Below the pieces are notes generated by a model. It ran no database searches. It was not told the DNA's origin and saw only the letters and a program-made list of their open reading frames with translations. A stretch of DNA of 13,792 bases, taken from assembly GCA_024643595.1 (NCBI GenBank), contig JAHEMS010000040.1:1-13792 (forward strand), given 5' to 3'. Shown one piece after another: positions 1 to 7,572 of the stretch. Every line of letters begins with the position of its first letter. Positions within the stretch are counted from its first letter, which is position 1. This stretch comes from Bacteroidota bacterium (GTDB lineage Bacteria; Bacteroidota; Bacteroidia; Cytophagales; Cyclobacteriaceae). The translations under genes were made by a program, and so were the position numbers.

Positions 1-1181
1 TTAATGGTACCCTCATCCCTTATCTGAAAATTGCATGCGAACTTCAAACTGATTTTCAATCTTACCTGGTAGCTACGGCTTTCTTTATTGCATATACGGT
101 GATGGCAATACCATCTTCTTTTGTTCTCAAGAAAACCGGTTATAAAAAAGGCATGTCCCTTGGATTATTCATCATGGCTATTGGCGCTATTTTATTTGTA
201 CCCGCTGCAGAAGCACGTAATTTCGACATGTTTTTGGTTGGGCTCTTTATTATTGGTTCTGGCATGGCCCTGTTGCAAACCGCCTCAAATCCCTATGCAA
301 CTATTCTTGGACCAATCGAAAGTGCAGCCATGAGGATCAGCATCATGGGTATTTACAATAAGGGCGGTGGAATAATAGCCGGATTAATTTTCGGATACAT
401 TGCATTAAATGACGCTGACGCGCTGGAGGCTAGTTTAAAAACAATGGATCTGGCAGCTAAAAATGCAACGCTGGATGAATTAGCCAGCCGAGTAATCATC
501 CCTTATATGATCATCGCCAGTGTTCTGGTTATTCTTGCCATTGCTATCTTGTTTTCCGCTTTGCCGGATATTGATGACAGCGGTGACAGCGGAGATACTT
601 CTGCTTCTCATCATGAAAAAACAAGTGTATTTCAATTTCCCCATTTGCTGTTAGGCGCTGCTGCTATTTTTCTTTACGTCGGTGTTGAAGTGCTTGCCGG
701 TGATACGATAATCAGTTATGGAAAGTCATTAGGCATTGAGCTTTCGACAGCAAGATTCTTTACACAAGGAACGTTGGCTTGCATGCTAATCGGATATATC
801 ATAGGCACTATTACAATTCCTAAATACATGTCCCAATCATTTGCTCTAAAAATCTGTACCTGGTTAGGAGTGATTTTTACCATTGGCGCCGTATTAACTA
901 CAGGATATACTTCCGTTGCATTCATTGCATTGCTGGGACTAGCCAACTCATTAATGTGGCCTGCCATTTTCCCCCTCGCTATTGACGGACTTGGAAAATT
1001 CACAAAAATTGGCTCTGCCATTCTGATCATGTCGATTGCCGGAGGAGCCATTCTCCCTCTGATTTATGGTCAACTTTCAGAAGTACTGAATTCTAAAGAT
1101 GCCTATCTTATGATGGTGCCGTGCTATTTATACATCATGTACTTTGCCACAAAAGGTCATCGCGTGGGAAGAACTCCATGA
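1..1181 (+). CDS. Sugar MFS transporter, FucP/GluP-like (5' truncated)
   Basis: Inner-membrane proton-coupled sugar importer of the fucose/glucose-galactose permease type. The reading frame is open from base 3 at the window edge, so the N-terminus is missing. The first visible residues (NGTLIPYLK) match the loop after the first membrane helix in this family, suggesting about 30-40 residues are lost; the ATG at 99 is internal. Family signatures seen are AFFIAY, MAIPS, VLKKTGYKKG, and the block from QTASNPYA through GPIESAAMRISI to GIYNKGGG. Hydrophobic helices continue throughout, with a charged cytoplasmic-type linker (IDDSGDSGD, then histidines) between the two halves. The C-terminus ends normally in a CYLYIMYFA-type tail. 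The stop overlaps the start of the next gene (ATGA), so the two are probably co-translated. The sugar cannot be read from the sequence; the downstream ribokinase makes a pentose or hexose monosaccharide plausible. Confidence 0.9.
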   Translation, partial: NGTLIPYLKIACELQTDFQSYLVATAFFIAYTVMAIPSSFVLKKTGYKKGMSLGLFIMAIGAILFVPAAEARNFDMFLVGLFIIGSGMALLQTASNPYATILGPIESAAMRISIMGIYNKGGGIIAGLIFGYIALNDADALEASLKTMDLAAKNATLDELASRVIIPYMIIASVLVILAIAILFSALPDIDDSGDSGDTSASHHEKTSVFQFPHLLLGAAAIFLYVGVEVLAGDTIISYGKSLGIELSTARFFTQGTLACMLIGYIIGTITIPKYMSQSFALKICTWLGVIFTIGAVLTTGYTSVAFIALLGLANSLMWPAIFPLAIDGLGKFTKIGSAILIMSIAGGAILPLIYGQLSEVLNSKDAYLMMVPCYLYIMYFATKGHRVGRTP

Positions 1182-2047
1182 AGATAGTATTAACGATATT
1201 ATCATCAATACTCTTCGTAACGGCATCCGCTCAATATTATCAGGCACGCGATCTTACCGATGAAAATATATTCTCATCAAACATCGAAGGTCCTAATGTG
1301 GATAAGGCAGGAAATCTGTATGTGGTCAATTATCAAAGGGATGGCACGATAGGACTGGTTCATCCCAACGGAGAAGTAGAACTTTACGTGACTTTGCCCG
1401 GTGAAAGTATTGCCAATGCTATCATGTTTGATAAAAAGGGTAACATGCTACTGGCTGATTGGGTAGGACACAACGTGTTGAAAGTAGATAAAAAAACAAA
1501 AGTGGTTTCGGTCTATGTGCACTCCGATCAATTCAATCAGCCCAACGATTTATGCATCAACAAAAAAGGACAACTTTTCGCTTCTGATCCTAGCTGGGCA
1601 AATGGCAATGGTAAATTATGGCGTATTGATGTGCCTGGAAAAGCAGTGTTGCTAACCGACAATATGGGTACCACCAATGGCATTGAATTAAGCCCGGATG
1701 AAAAAAAATTATACGTAAATGAAAGTGTACAGAAAAAAATTTGGGTATTTGATGTGACTGCAAAAGGTGAGATCACTAACAAAAGACTATTTCATGAGTT
1801 TAGCGATTTTGGCATGGACGGAATGAAATGCGATAAGCTGGGAAACCTCTATGTAACCCGTCATGGAAAAGGTGCGGTGGCCATTCTGTCACCAGAAGGA
1901 AAATTAATACGAGAAGTACAAATGATAGGTAAGTCTACCAGTAACATTACGTTTGGTGGACCGGATGGAAAATCTTGTTTTGTTACGCTGCAAGACCGAA
2001 AGTGTGTAGAAGTATTTGAAAGTGAAATAGCAGGAAAACGGTATTAG
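1178..2047 (+). CDS. Exported SMP-30/gluconolactonase-like protein
   Basis: Six-bladed beta-propeller of the SMP-30/gluconolaconase/LRE family (289 residues), which hydrolyses sugar lactones or related esters using a divalent metal. The start at 1178 is chosen because it gives a clean signal peptide (MKIVLTILSSILFVTASAQ, cleavage near residue 19), overlaps the previous stop as ATGA, and has a weak GGGAAG six bases upstream; a longer frame from 1121 adds only an implausible leader. By family position, likely metal or substrate ligands are Glu37 (in IEGP), Asn123 (QPND), Asn167 (TTNGIELSPDE) and Asp214 (GMDGMKCD). The protein probably acts in the periplasm. In this operon it could open a lactone made by the cytochrome-linked dehydrogenase encoded further downstream; that is inference. 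Some SMP-30-like propellers are not lactonases, so the substrate is unknown. Confidence 0.85.
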   Translation: MKIVLTILSSILFVTASAQYYQARDLTDENIFSSNIEGPNVDKAGNLYVVNYQRDGTIGLVHPNGEVELYVTLPGESIANAIMFDKKGNMLLADWVGHNVLKVDKKTKVVSVYVHSDQFNQPNDLCINKKGQLFASDPSWANGNGKLWRIDVPGKAVLLTDNMGTTNGIELSPDEKKLYVNESVQKKIWVFDVTAKGEITNKRLFHEFSDFGMDGMKCDKLGNLYVTRHGKGAVAILSPEGKLIREVQMIGKSTSNITFGGPDGKSCFVTLQDRKCVEVFESEIAGKRY

Positions 2048-2094
2048 TAAATCGTTGCTTCCTTAGCCAACAGAGTTACTCCTTATTTAATCGT

Positions 2095-3018
2095 ATGTCC
2101 ATTCCTATTTATATAATTGGAAGTTCCAATACTGATATGGTGGTTAAAGCCAAACGACTACCATCACCAGGTGAGACCATTTTAGGGGGAACTTTCTTAA
2201 TGAATGCCGGAGGTAAGGGAGCAAACCAGGCCGTTGCCGCAGCTCGGTTAGGTGGGCAAGTTTCGTTGATTGCCAATCTTGGAGATGATCTCTTTGGCCG
2301 GGAAGCATTGGATCAATTTAAAAACGAAAATATCAATACCAATTTTATTACGCTTGATGCTAATCATCCCTCGGGCGTGGCATTGATCAATGTGGACGAG
2401 CAAGGTGAAAATTGTATTGCCGTTGCTCCCGGTGCAAATAGCAATCTCACACCGAAACTGCTAGAAGCTTTTTTTTCCTTTCTTAAGGCACCCGCTATGG
2501 TATTGGTTCAGTTAGAAATTCCATTGTCCACGGTTGAATTTATCATTGAGCAATGTGATGCGCGAGGTATCCCAGTAATTGTAAATCCGGCTCCCGCACA
2601 GCTTATTCGAACCGAGGTATGGAAGCAGGTGTCTGTCATTACACCAAACGAATCAGAAGCGGAATTACTTACCGGCATATCGATTACCGATGATCGTTCG
2701 GCAAAACAAGCCGCCGGTATACTGCATGAAAAAGGAATAAAAAATGTAGTGCTGACTTTAGGAAAACGCGGAGCCTATTGGTCGGATGAAACCAACGAAG
2801 GGTTTGTTGCATCACCTTCTGTAAATTCCATAGATACCACAGCGGCGGGAGATTGCTTCAGTGGCGCTTTGGCAGTTGCGCTGGCAGAAAAAGTATCGCT
2901 GGAATATGCTGTAAGATTTGCTTGTGTTGCGGCCTCGATTTCAGTAACCCGAATGGGAGCACAAGCCGCTATGCCATCCAGGGAAGAGGTGAATGAAATA
3001 TTACATCGGAATACTTAA
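2095..3018 (+). CDS. rbsK: Ribokinase (PfkB family)
   Basis: Cytoplasmic ATP-dependent kinase that converts D-ribose to ribose 5-phosphate; 307 residues, the usual ribokinase length. Visible motifs: the N-terminal sugar-binding GSSNTD (residues 9-14, Asp14), PfkB signature 1 with GGKGANQ (39-45), QLE at 139-141, NPAP at 164-167, TPNE at 183-186, the anion hole and catalytic base in DTTAAGDCFSGA (Asp253), and the C-terminal TRMGAQAAMP typical of ribokinases, which bind a monovalent cation there. The start at 2095 leaves a 47-base gap after the previous gene, the largest in the window, without an obvious Bacteroidota -7/-33 promoter. It is followed 11 bases later by a GRP-family sugar transporter and then a nucleoside hydrolase, which supports ribose as substrate. 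A related furanose sugar such as apiose or deoxyribose cannot be excluded. Confidence 0.92.
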   Translation: MSIPIYIIGSSNTDMVVKAKRLPSPGETILGGTFLMNAGGKGANQAVAAARLGGQVSLIANLGDDLFGREALDQFKNENINTNFITLDANHPSGVALINVDEQGENCIAVAPGANSNLTPKLLEAFFSFLKAPAMVLVQLEIPLSTVEFIIEQCDARGIPVIVNPAPAQLIRTEVWKQVSVITPNESEAELLTGISITDDRSAKQAAGILHEKGIKNVVLTLGKRGAYWSDETNEGFVASPSVNSIDTTAAGDCFSGALAVALAEKVSLEYAVRFACVAASISVTRMGAQAAMPSREEVNEILHRNT

Positions 3019-3029
3019 TAAAATCAATC

Positions 3030-4025
3030 ATGTTCATCATTGAAAATTATTCCACTGCCGTGTTGTTTTGTTTCATCACCATGATCTGCTGGGGTTCGTG
3101 GGCCAACACACAAAAACTGGCAGCAGGCAATTGGCGCTTCGAATTATTCTATTGGGACTATGTTACCGGTATCGTGCTTTTCACCTTCCTTTTCGCTGTC
3201 ACGCTGGGCAGTATGGGGGAATATGGTCGACCGTTTTTTCAAGATCTTACGCAAGGCTCATGGGAAAATATCCAATCTGCCTTTATGGGTGGTGTTATTT
3301 TTAATGCTGCTAATATCTTATTAAGCGCAGCCATTGCCATTGCCGGCATGTCTGTTGCCTTTCCCGTAGGTATTGGGCTGGCCCTTGTGATTGGAGTGAT
3401 CGTCAATTACCTGGATGCGCCAGTAGGGAATCCAATCATCCTATTTTCAGGTGTTGCTTGCATTGCCGCAGCAATCCTTCTTAATGCCTACGCTTATCAA
3501 AAGCAATCGAATGGAACAAGCAAACCTTCCTCCACTGGCTTACTGCTCTCCATCATCAGTGGAGGTATGATGGGGCTCTTCTATAAGTATGTGGCCAACT
3601 CTATGACCACCGATTTTACTACTCCTGAGGTATTGAAACTCACACCCTACTCTGCGCTGTTCATTTTCTCGATTGGCATCTTTGCCAGCAATTTTATTTT
3701 CAATTCTTTGCTGATGCGTTTCCCAATTACCGGAGAACGGGTATCCATCTCTTCCTACCTCCTAGGAAAATTTCGAAACCACCTCGTTGGCATTTTTGGG
3801 GGTATTGTCTGGAGTCTGGGCATGTCTTTTAGCATTCTTGCTTCCGAAAAAGCGGGGCCTGCGATTTCTTATGGACTTGGCCAAGGCGCCACTGTCATCG
3901 CGGCCATCTGGGGAATTTATGTGTGGAAAGAATTTAGTAACGCTTCATCCAAGACGCACCGGATACTGCAAGCTATGCTGTTGCTATATGTAATCGGTTT
4001 AGTGGTCATCATCTTCTCCAGATAA
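3030..4025 (+). CDS. GRP-family sugar transporter (RbsU/GlcU-like)
   Basis: Integral membrane protein of the drug/metabolite transporter superfamily, glucose/ribose porter branch, likely importing ribose or a related monosaccharide by proton symport. It has 331 residues and about ten hydrophobic helices, starting at residues 10-30 with the CWGSWANTQKL motif. Other conserved-looking blocks are GGVIFNAANILL (88-99), AFPVGIGLALVIGV (110-123) and the C-terminal-half motif GGIVWSLG (257-264) followed by SEKAGPAISYGLGQG and WGIYVWKEF. The position directly between ribokinase and a nucleoside hydrolase, with gaps of 11 and 9 bases, points to uptake of the ribose that the kinase phosphorylates. It is distinct from the FucP-type carrier at the start of the operon, so the operon encodes two unrelated sugar importers. 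Fine substrate specificity is not readable from sequence. Confidence 0.85.
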   Translation: MFIIENYSTAVLFCFITMICWGSWANTQKLAAGNWRFELFYWDYVTGIVLFTFLFAVTLGSMGEYGRPFFQDLTQGSWENIQSAFMGGVIFNAANILLSAAIAIAGMSVAFPVGIGLALVIGVIVNYLDAPVGNPIILFSGVACIAAAILLNAYAYQKQSNGTSKPSSTGLLLSIISGGMMGLFYKYVANSMTTDFTTPEVLKLTPYSALFIFSIGIFASNFIFNSLLMRFPITGERVSISSYLLGKFRNHLVGIFGGIVWSLGMSFSILASEKAGPAISYGLGQGATVIAAIWGIYVWKEFSNASSKTHRILQAMLLLYVIGLVVIIFSR

Positions 4026-4034
4026 ATATTAACT

Positions 4035-5015
4035 ATGAAATATACCCTATACTTCCTTCTCCTTTTTACGGCAACAAGTCTCCTGATCAATTGCGAGTCA
4101 AAAGAAAAAAAAGAGATTAAAAAAATGCGGGTCATTTTCGACACGGATACTAATAACGAGCTAGATGACCAACACGCTTTGGCATACCTGCTTTTCAACC
4201 AATCCATTTTCAAAATTGAGGCGGTAACCATCAACACTACTTCGAGCGGTGGAAATATTGACATGCAATATGCGGAAGCAAAACGGGTGCTTCAATTATG
4301 CGATGCCGATACGTTACCGGTTTTAAAAGGTGCCGACCAATCCTTTCAGCAAATTTTGCCAGCCATCGATTCGGCAACCTATGATGGTAAAGCAGCGGTG
4401 GACGTTATTATTAAAGAAGCTCTTAAGCCATCGGATGAAAAGCTGGTGGTGATCGCCGTAGGCAAACTTTCAAACATCGCGCTGGCCATAGCAAAAGATC
4501 CAACTGTTTCACAACGTATACGGCTGGTGTGGTTAGGATCCAACTATCCTGAACCCGGTGAGCACAACCAGAACAATGACACCATTGCCATGAATTACCT
4601 GCTGAACAGTAATATTGATTTTGAAATGGTGACTGTTCGCTATGGCAAACCAAGCGGTACAGACGCGGTAACCATTACCAAAGATGAAATAAACAAGATT
4701 ATGCCAGGCTTGGGACCACATATTACTAAACCCGTTATCGGGCGCCATGGTGGGGAGTTTAATTGCTTTGGTGATTATTCTGTGAATTTATTTGAGCATT
4801 ATACGATGCATAGCGATTCAAAATCTCGTCCCCTTTTCGATATGGCTGCGGTGGCGATTGTGAAAAATCCAACATGGGCACAGGTATATGACCAGCCTGC
4901 TCCCTTGTTTACCAATGGAGCCTGGGTGGAACGTCCCGGCAATCCACATAAAATCAAAATCTGGGAAAATTTTAAGAAGGATGAAATCATTAACGACTTC
5001 TTAACTTCATTTTAA
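4035..5015 (+). CDS. Lipoprotein nucleoside hydrolase (IunH family)
   Basis: Probable N-ribohydrolase that splits nucleosides into base plus ribose. It has 326 residues. The N-terminus is a lipoprotein signal with lipobox LINC (Cys20), followed by a lysine-rich linker, so it is membrane-anchored outside the cytoplasm; most characterised family members are cytosolic. The calcium-site motif reads FDTDTNNELDDQ (residues 35-46) instead of the classical DTDPGxDD. The aspartates Asp36, Asp38, Asp44 and Asp45 are present. The later block AVGKLSNIALAI (141-152) corresponds to the family GPLTN segment, and RPLFDMAAVA (265-274, Asp269) to the final metal-binding aspartate. The start at 4035 is preferred over Met31 because only it supplies the lipobox. 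The ribose released would feed the GRP transporter and ribokinase just upstream. The variant motif means the true substrate may be another N- or O-riboside. Confidence 0.85.
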   Translation: MKYTLYFLLLFTATSLLINCESKEKKEIKKMRVIFDTDTNNELDDQHALAYLLFNQSIFKIEAVTINTTSSGGNIDMQYAEAKRVLQLCDADTLPVLKGADQSFQQILPAIDSATYDGKAAVDVIIKEALKPSDEKLVVIAVGKLSNIALAIAKDPTVSQRIRLVWLGSNYPEPGEHNQNNDTIAMNYLLNSNIDFEMVTVRYGKPSGTDAVTITKDEINKIMPGLGPHITKPVIGRHGGEFNCFGDYSVNLFEHYTMHSDSKSRPLFDMAAVAIVKNPTWAQVYDQPAPLFTNGAWVERPGNPHKIKIWENFKKDEIINDFLTSF

Positions 5016-5027
5016 TTTTTATCTGGC

Positions 5028-6689
5028 ATGAAACGGATTTGCATTTACGCTATTTTCAATTTTTTCTTGATTAATGGTTTGGCCCAGAGACCAGACTTTA
5101 AGCAGAGGGCCCCGACCATTGATGTTTTCGATTTTCAGGAAATCATGATGAACGTAAATCCAAAAGGTATCAGCAATCCTTTCACTGATGTGCAGATTAC
5201 GGGAGAATTTTCGCATGGCACAACTACTACACAGGTCAATGGGTTTTGCGATTCGCAAGATGGTTCGGAATACAAACTAAGGTTCATGCCACAAAAAACC
5301 GGAGAGTATGTATATGCCGTTCAGTTTGTAGTGAACGGAAAAACCTACTCTTATAAAAACAAATTTCTTGCTGTTGCTTCCACCAGAAAAGGCCCTCTCG
5401 AAGTAGATAAGGAAAATCCAACACACTTCATACACCGAGGAAGCAGAGAACATTTCTTCTGGAATGGCACCACTGCCTATTGGCTGCTTGGTTGGAAGGA
5501 TGATGCTATAATGATGAATGCTATTGATCGTCTCGCCAGTTATGGTATTAACCGGATTCGGGTTGCAATAAATGGCCGTGCGCATGGAGGTAGTCGATGG
5601 AATGAAAATACCGTGGTGGAATCAGAAAAATTTACCTTTAAGTTAAACCCCTGGATGGCTACTGCTCCAGAAGATTTAGACAATCCCGGCTTTGATGTTA
5701 CCCGATTTAATGTTGCCCATTGGCAAAAAATGGACCATGTGATTACACATGCCAGAAATAAAGGAATCGTCATCTCCTTTATTTTCTATGTGGATGGGTT
5801 AGATCATGGATGCGATCCATTTAAAAAAGAAAACAGTGGCAAGGAAGATGAACAGCGTTATTATGCTTATGCTGCCGCACGCTATGGTGCCTATGAAAAT
5901 ATCATGTGGGACATCGCCAATGAATATCACCTATTCCGTACTGTGGAGTGGGCCGATAAAATGGGATTTTTTTTAAAGCAACAGGACGCGGGCAACCACA
6001 TGATTTCAGTACATGGCTCTTCAGACTTTCCGTTTAGGAAATCTCCTTGGGTGGATTGCGTACTTTACCAAAGCTGGGACGAATGCGGTGGCTATGATTT
6101 CATGATGAACCAACATCGGTTGCAGGCTGAAACAGGAAGGTTATTGCCTCAAGTGAATGAAGAGTATGGTTATGAGGGTCACTATTCAGTGTGGGGTTGC
6201 GGTGCTGTGGCCACCAAAGAAAAAAATTTTCGCGCTGGGGCGTATCGCAGTCAACTGGCGTGGGAAATGTATATGTCCGGCAGCTATCAAACTACGGGTG
6301 AAACCGCGGAATTTGGAACAGGTGCCGGTGAAGACACCGGTGGTGGATGGATTAACGGACGTGGCAATGAAAAGATGATCATGTTGAAATACTATCAGAT
6401 TATGAGGAATGTATTTGAGCAATTGCCTTACTGGAAAATGAAACCGGATGTGAAATCGGTAAACAATGGTAATTTGTGTTTATCAATTCCAAATGAAGAA
6501 TACTTATTATACACAAGATTACACTATGCCCGTATCGTCTTGAAAAGAGGCGATCAATATTCAGTGAAGATGATTAACCCACGCACAGGAGTTGAAACGA
6601 TGTTACCTGATGCCAACACCAGCGACTCGAGTTGGCAGTATTCAAAAGAGTTAATTGAACCCATGGTTTTTCATCTTAAGAAAAAATAA
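5028..6689 (+). CDS. Exported DUF5060/apiosidase-like (DUF4038) glycoside hydrolase
   Basis: Secreted protein of 553 residues with signal peptide MKRICIYAIFNFFLINGLAQ. Domains in order: an N-terminal DUF5060 beta-sandwich (about 25-115, with the NPFTDVQITGEF, GFCDSQDG and LRFMPQKTGEY blocks); an apiosidase-like TIM barrel (about 130-460, with HFFWNGTTAYWL, then IANEYH and VNEEYG); and a C-terminal beta domain (about 470-553) like the putative collagen-binding domain often fused to these enzymes. Glu299 after Asn298 and Glu378/Glu379 are candidate catalytic acids by analogy with (beta/alpha)8 glycosidases; this is inference. Related GH140 enzymes remove apiose, a branched furanose, from pectin, but many DUF4038 proteins are uncharacterised. 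In this operon it could release a pentose for the downstream kinase. The spacing of 12 bases on each side supports cotranscription. Confidence 0.8.
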   Translation: MKRICIYAIFNFFLINGLAQRPDFKQRAPTIDVFDFQEIMMNVNPKGISNPFTDVQITGEFSHGTTTTQVNGFCDSQDGSEYKLRFMPQKTGEYVYAVQFVVNGKTYSYKNKFLAVASTRKGPLEVDKENPTHFIHRGSREHFFWNGTTAYWLLGWKDDAIMMNAIDRLASYGINRIRVAINGRAHGGSRWNENTVVESEKFTFKLNPWMATAPEDLDNPGFDVTRFNVAHWQKMDHVITHARNKGIVISFIFYVDGLDHGCDPFKKENSGKEDEQRYYAYAAARYGAYENIMWDIANEYHLFRTVEWADKMGFFLKQQDAGNHMISVHGSSDFPFRKSPWVDCVLYQSWDECGGYDFMMNQHRLQAETGRLLPQVNEEYGYEGHYSVWGCGAVATKEKNFRAGAYRSQLAWEMYMSGSYQTTGETAEFGTGAGEDTGGGWINGRGNEKMIMLKYYQIMRNVFEQLPYWKMKPDVKSVNNGNLCLSIPNEEYLLYTRLHYARIVLKRGDQYSVKMINPRTGVETMLPDANTSDSSWQYSKELIEPMVFHLKKK

Positions 6690-6701
6690 ATATAAATTAC
6701 A

Positions 6702-7568
6702 GTGACGCGAAGAGAATATCTTAAACGATCAGCCACGATTGCATTGCTCAGCGGGATGGGCTTTCATGAAACTTATTCCCTGGGAAAACTTCCTTTACAT
6801 ATAGGCGCTTGCGATTGGTCAATCGGCAAAAGCAGTGACCCTGGTGCCTTCGAAGTAGCCAGACAAATCGGGTTGGATGGCATCCAGGTTAATATGGGAT
6901 CGGAAAAAAACGATCTGCATATGCGTCAGCCTGACTTGCAACAGGCCCACCTGGCCGCATCAAAAAACTCAACCGTAAAAATTGCCAGTATAGCTATTGG
7001 AGAACTGAATAATGTGCCTTATAAATCTGATCCCCGCACCGAGCAATGGGTAAGTGATAGTATCGATGTGGCAAAAGCATTTGACGTAAAAGTGATCCTG
7101 CTTGCCTTCTTCAATCAAAATGATTTACGCAATGATCCTGCCGGAAAAGAGGAAGTCATTCAGCGCTTAAAAAGAGTAACACCAAAAGCGGAGAAACTTG
7201 ATATCACGCTTGGGATTGAATCCTACCTGAGTGCTGAAGAACACTTGGAAATAATTAATCGTGTTGGCTCAGAAAGTATCAAGGTGTATTATGATTTCAG
7301 AAATTCTGCCGATGCAGGATATGATGTGATCAAAGAAATAAAACAACTGGGCCGCGATGCGATATGCGAATTGCACATCAAGGAAAACGGAAAATTACTG
7401 GGGGAGGGAACACTCGATTGGTATAAAATCGGTGAGACACTTTCACTCATTGACTATAAAGGAGATGGCTGGATGCAGATTGAATGGTCGCTGGAGAAAG
7501 ACACGCCCATTGTTTCGGGTTATCAACATAATCTTGGCTATCTTAAAAATTCATTTGGTATAAAGTAA
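6702..7568 (+). CDS. Tat-exported sugar phosphate isomerase/epimerase-like TIM-barrel protein
   Basis: Xylose-isomerase-like (AP endonuclease family 2 fold) TIM barrel, 288 residues. Translation starts at GTG 6702; no ATG gives the complete leader. The leader TRREYLKRSA (residues 2-11) is a twin-arginine signal followed by a short hydrophobic stretch, so the protein is likely folded with its metal before export to the periplasm. Probable metal ligands in family order are Glu173 (LGIESY), Asp198 (YYDFRN), His225 (ELHIKEN) and Glu261 (QIEWS), all present, so it should be an active metal-dependent isomerase, epimerase or lyase. Proteins of this type are common in Bacteroidota sugar and glycoside loci, often beside dehydrogenases, but the reaction is usually unknown. 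It sits 12 bases after the glycoside hydrolase and 4 bases before the cytochrome-linked dehydrogenase, suggesting that it acts on their substrate or product. Confidence 0.82.
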   Translation: MTRREYLKRSATIALLSGMGFHETYSLGKLPLHIGACDWSIGKSSDPGAFEVARQIGLDGIQVNMGSEKNDLHMRQPDLQQAHLAASKNSTVKIASIAIGELNNVPYKSDPRTEQWVSDSIDVAKAFDVKVILLAFFNQNDLRNDPAGKEEVIQRLKRVTPKAEKLDITLGIESYLSAEEHLEIINRVGSESIKVYYDFRNSADAGYDVIKEIKQLGRDAICELHIKENGKLLGEGTLDWYKIGETLSLIDYKGDGWMQIEWSLEKDTPIVSGYQHNLGYLKNSFGIK

Positions 7569-7572
7569 AACC

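Noticed and set aside
575..592. Two tandem 9-base units (GACAGCGGT, GACAGCGGA) in the MFS gene.
   Set aside because: It encodes part of the acidic DSGDSGD linker between transporter halves; two imperfect copies are too few to be a repeat element.
716..1051. Open frame of 111 codons on the minus strand opposite the MFS gene.
   Set aside because: It is fully inside a well-supported transporter gene and its translation resembles no known protein; it is a coding shadow.
1121..1177. Longer N-terminus for the SMP-30-like gene starting at 1121.
   Set aside because: It would overlap the transporter by about 60 bases and bury the signal peptide behind a charged, non-hydrophobic leader; the ATGA-overlap start at 1178 is better.
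2048..2094. The 47-base gap before ribokinase as an internal promoter.
   Set aside because: I looked for the Bacteroidota pattern (TTTG near -33 and TAnnTTTG near -7) and found no convincing match; the gap may simply be untranslated operon sequence.
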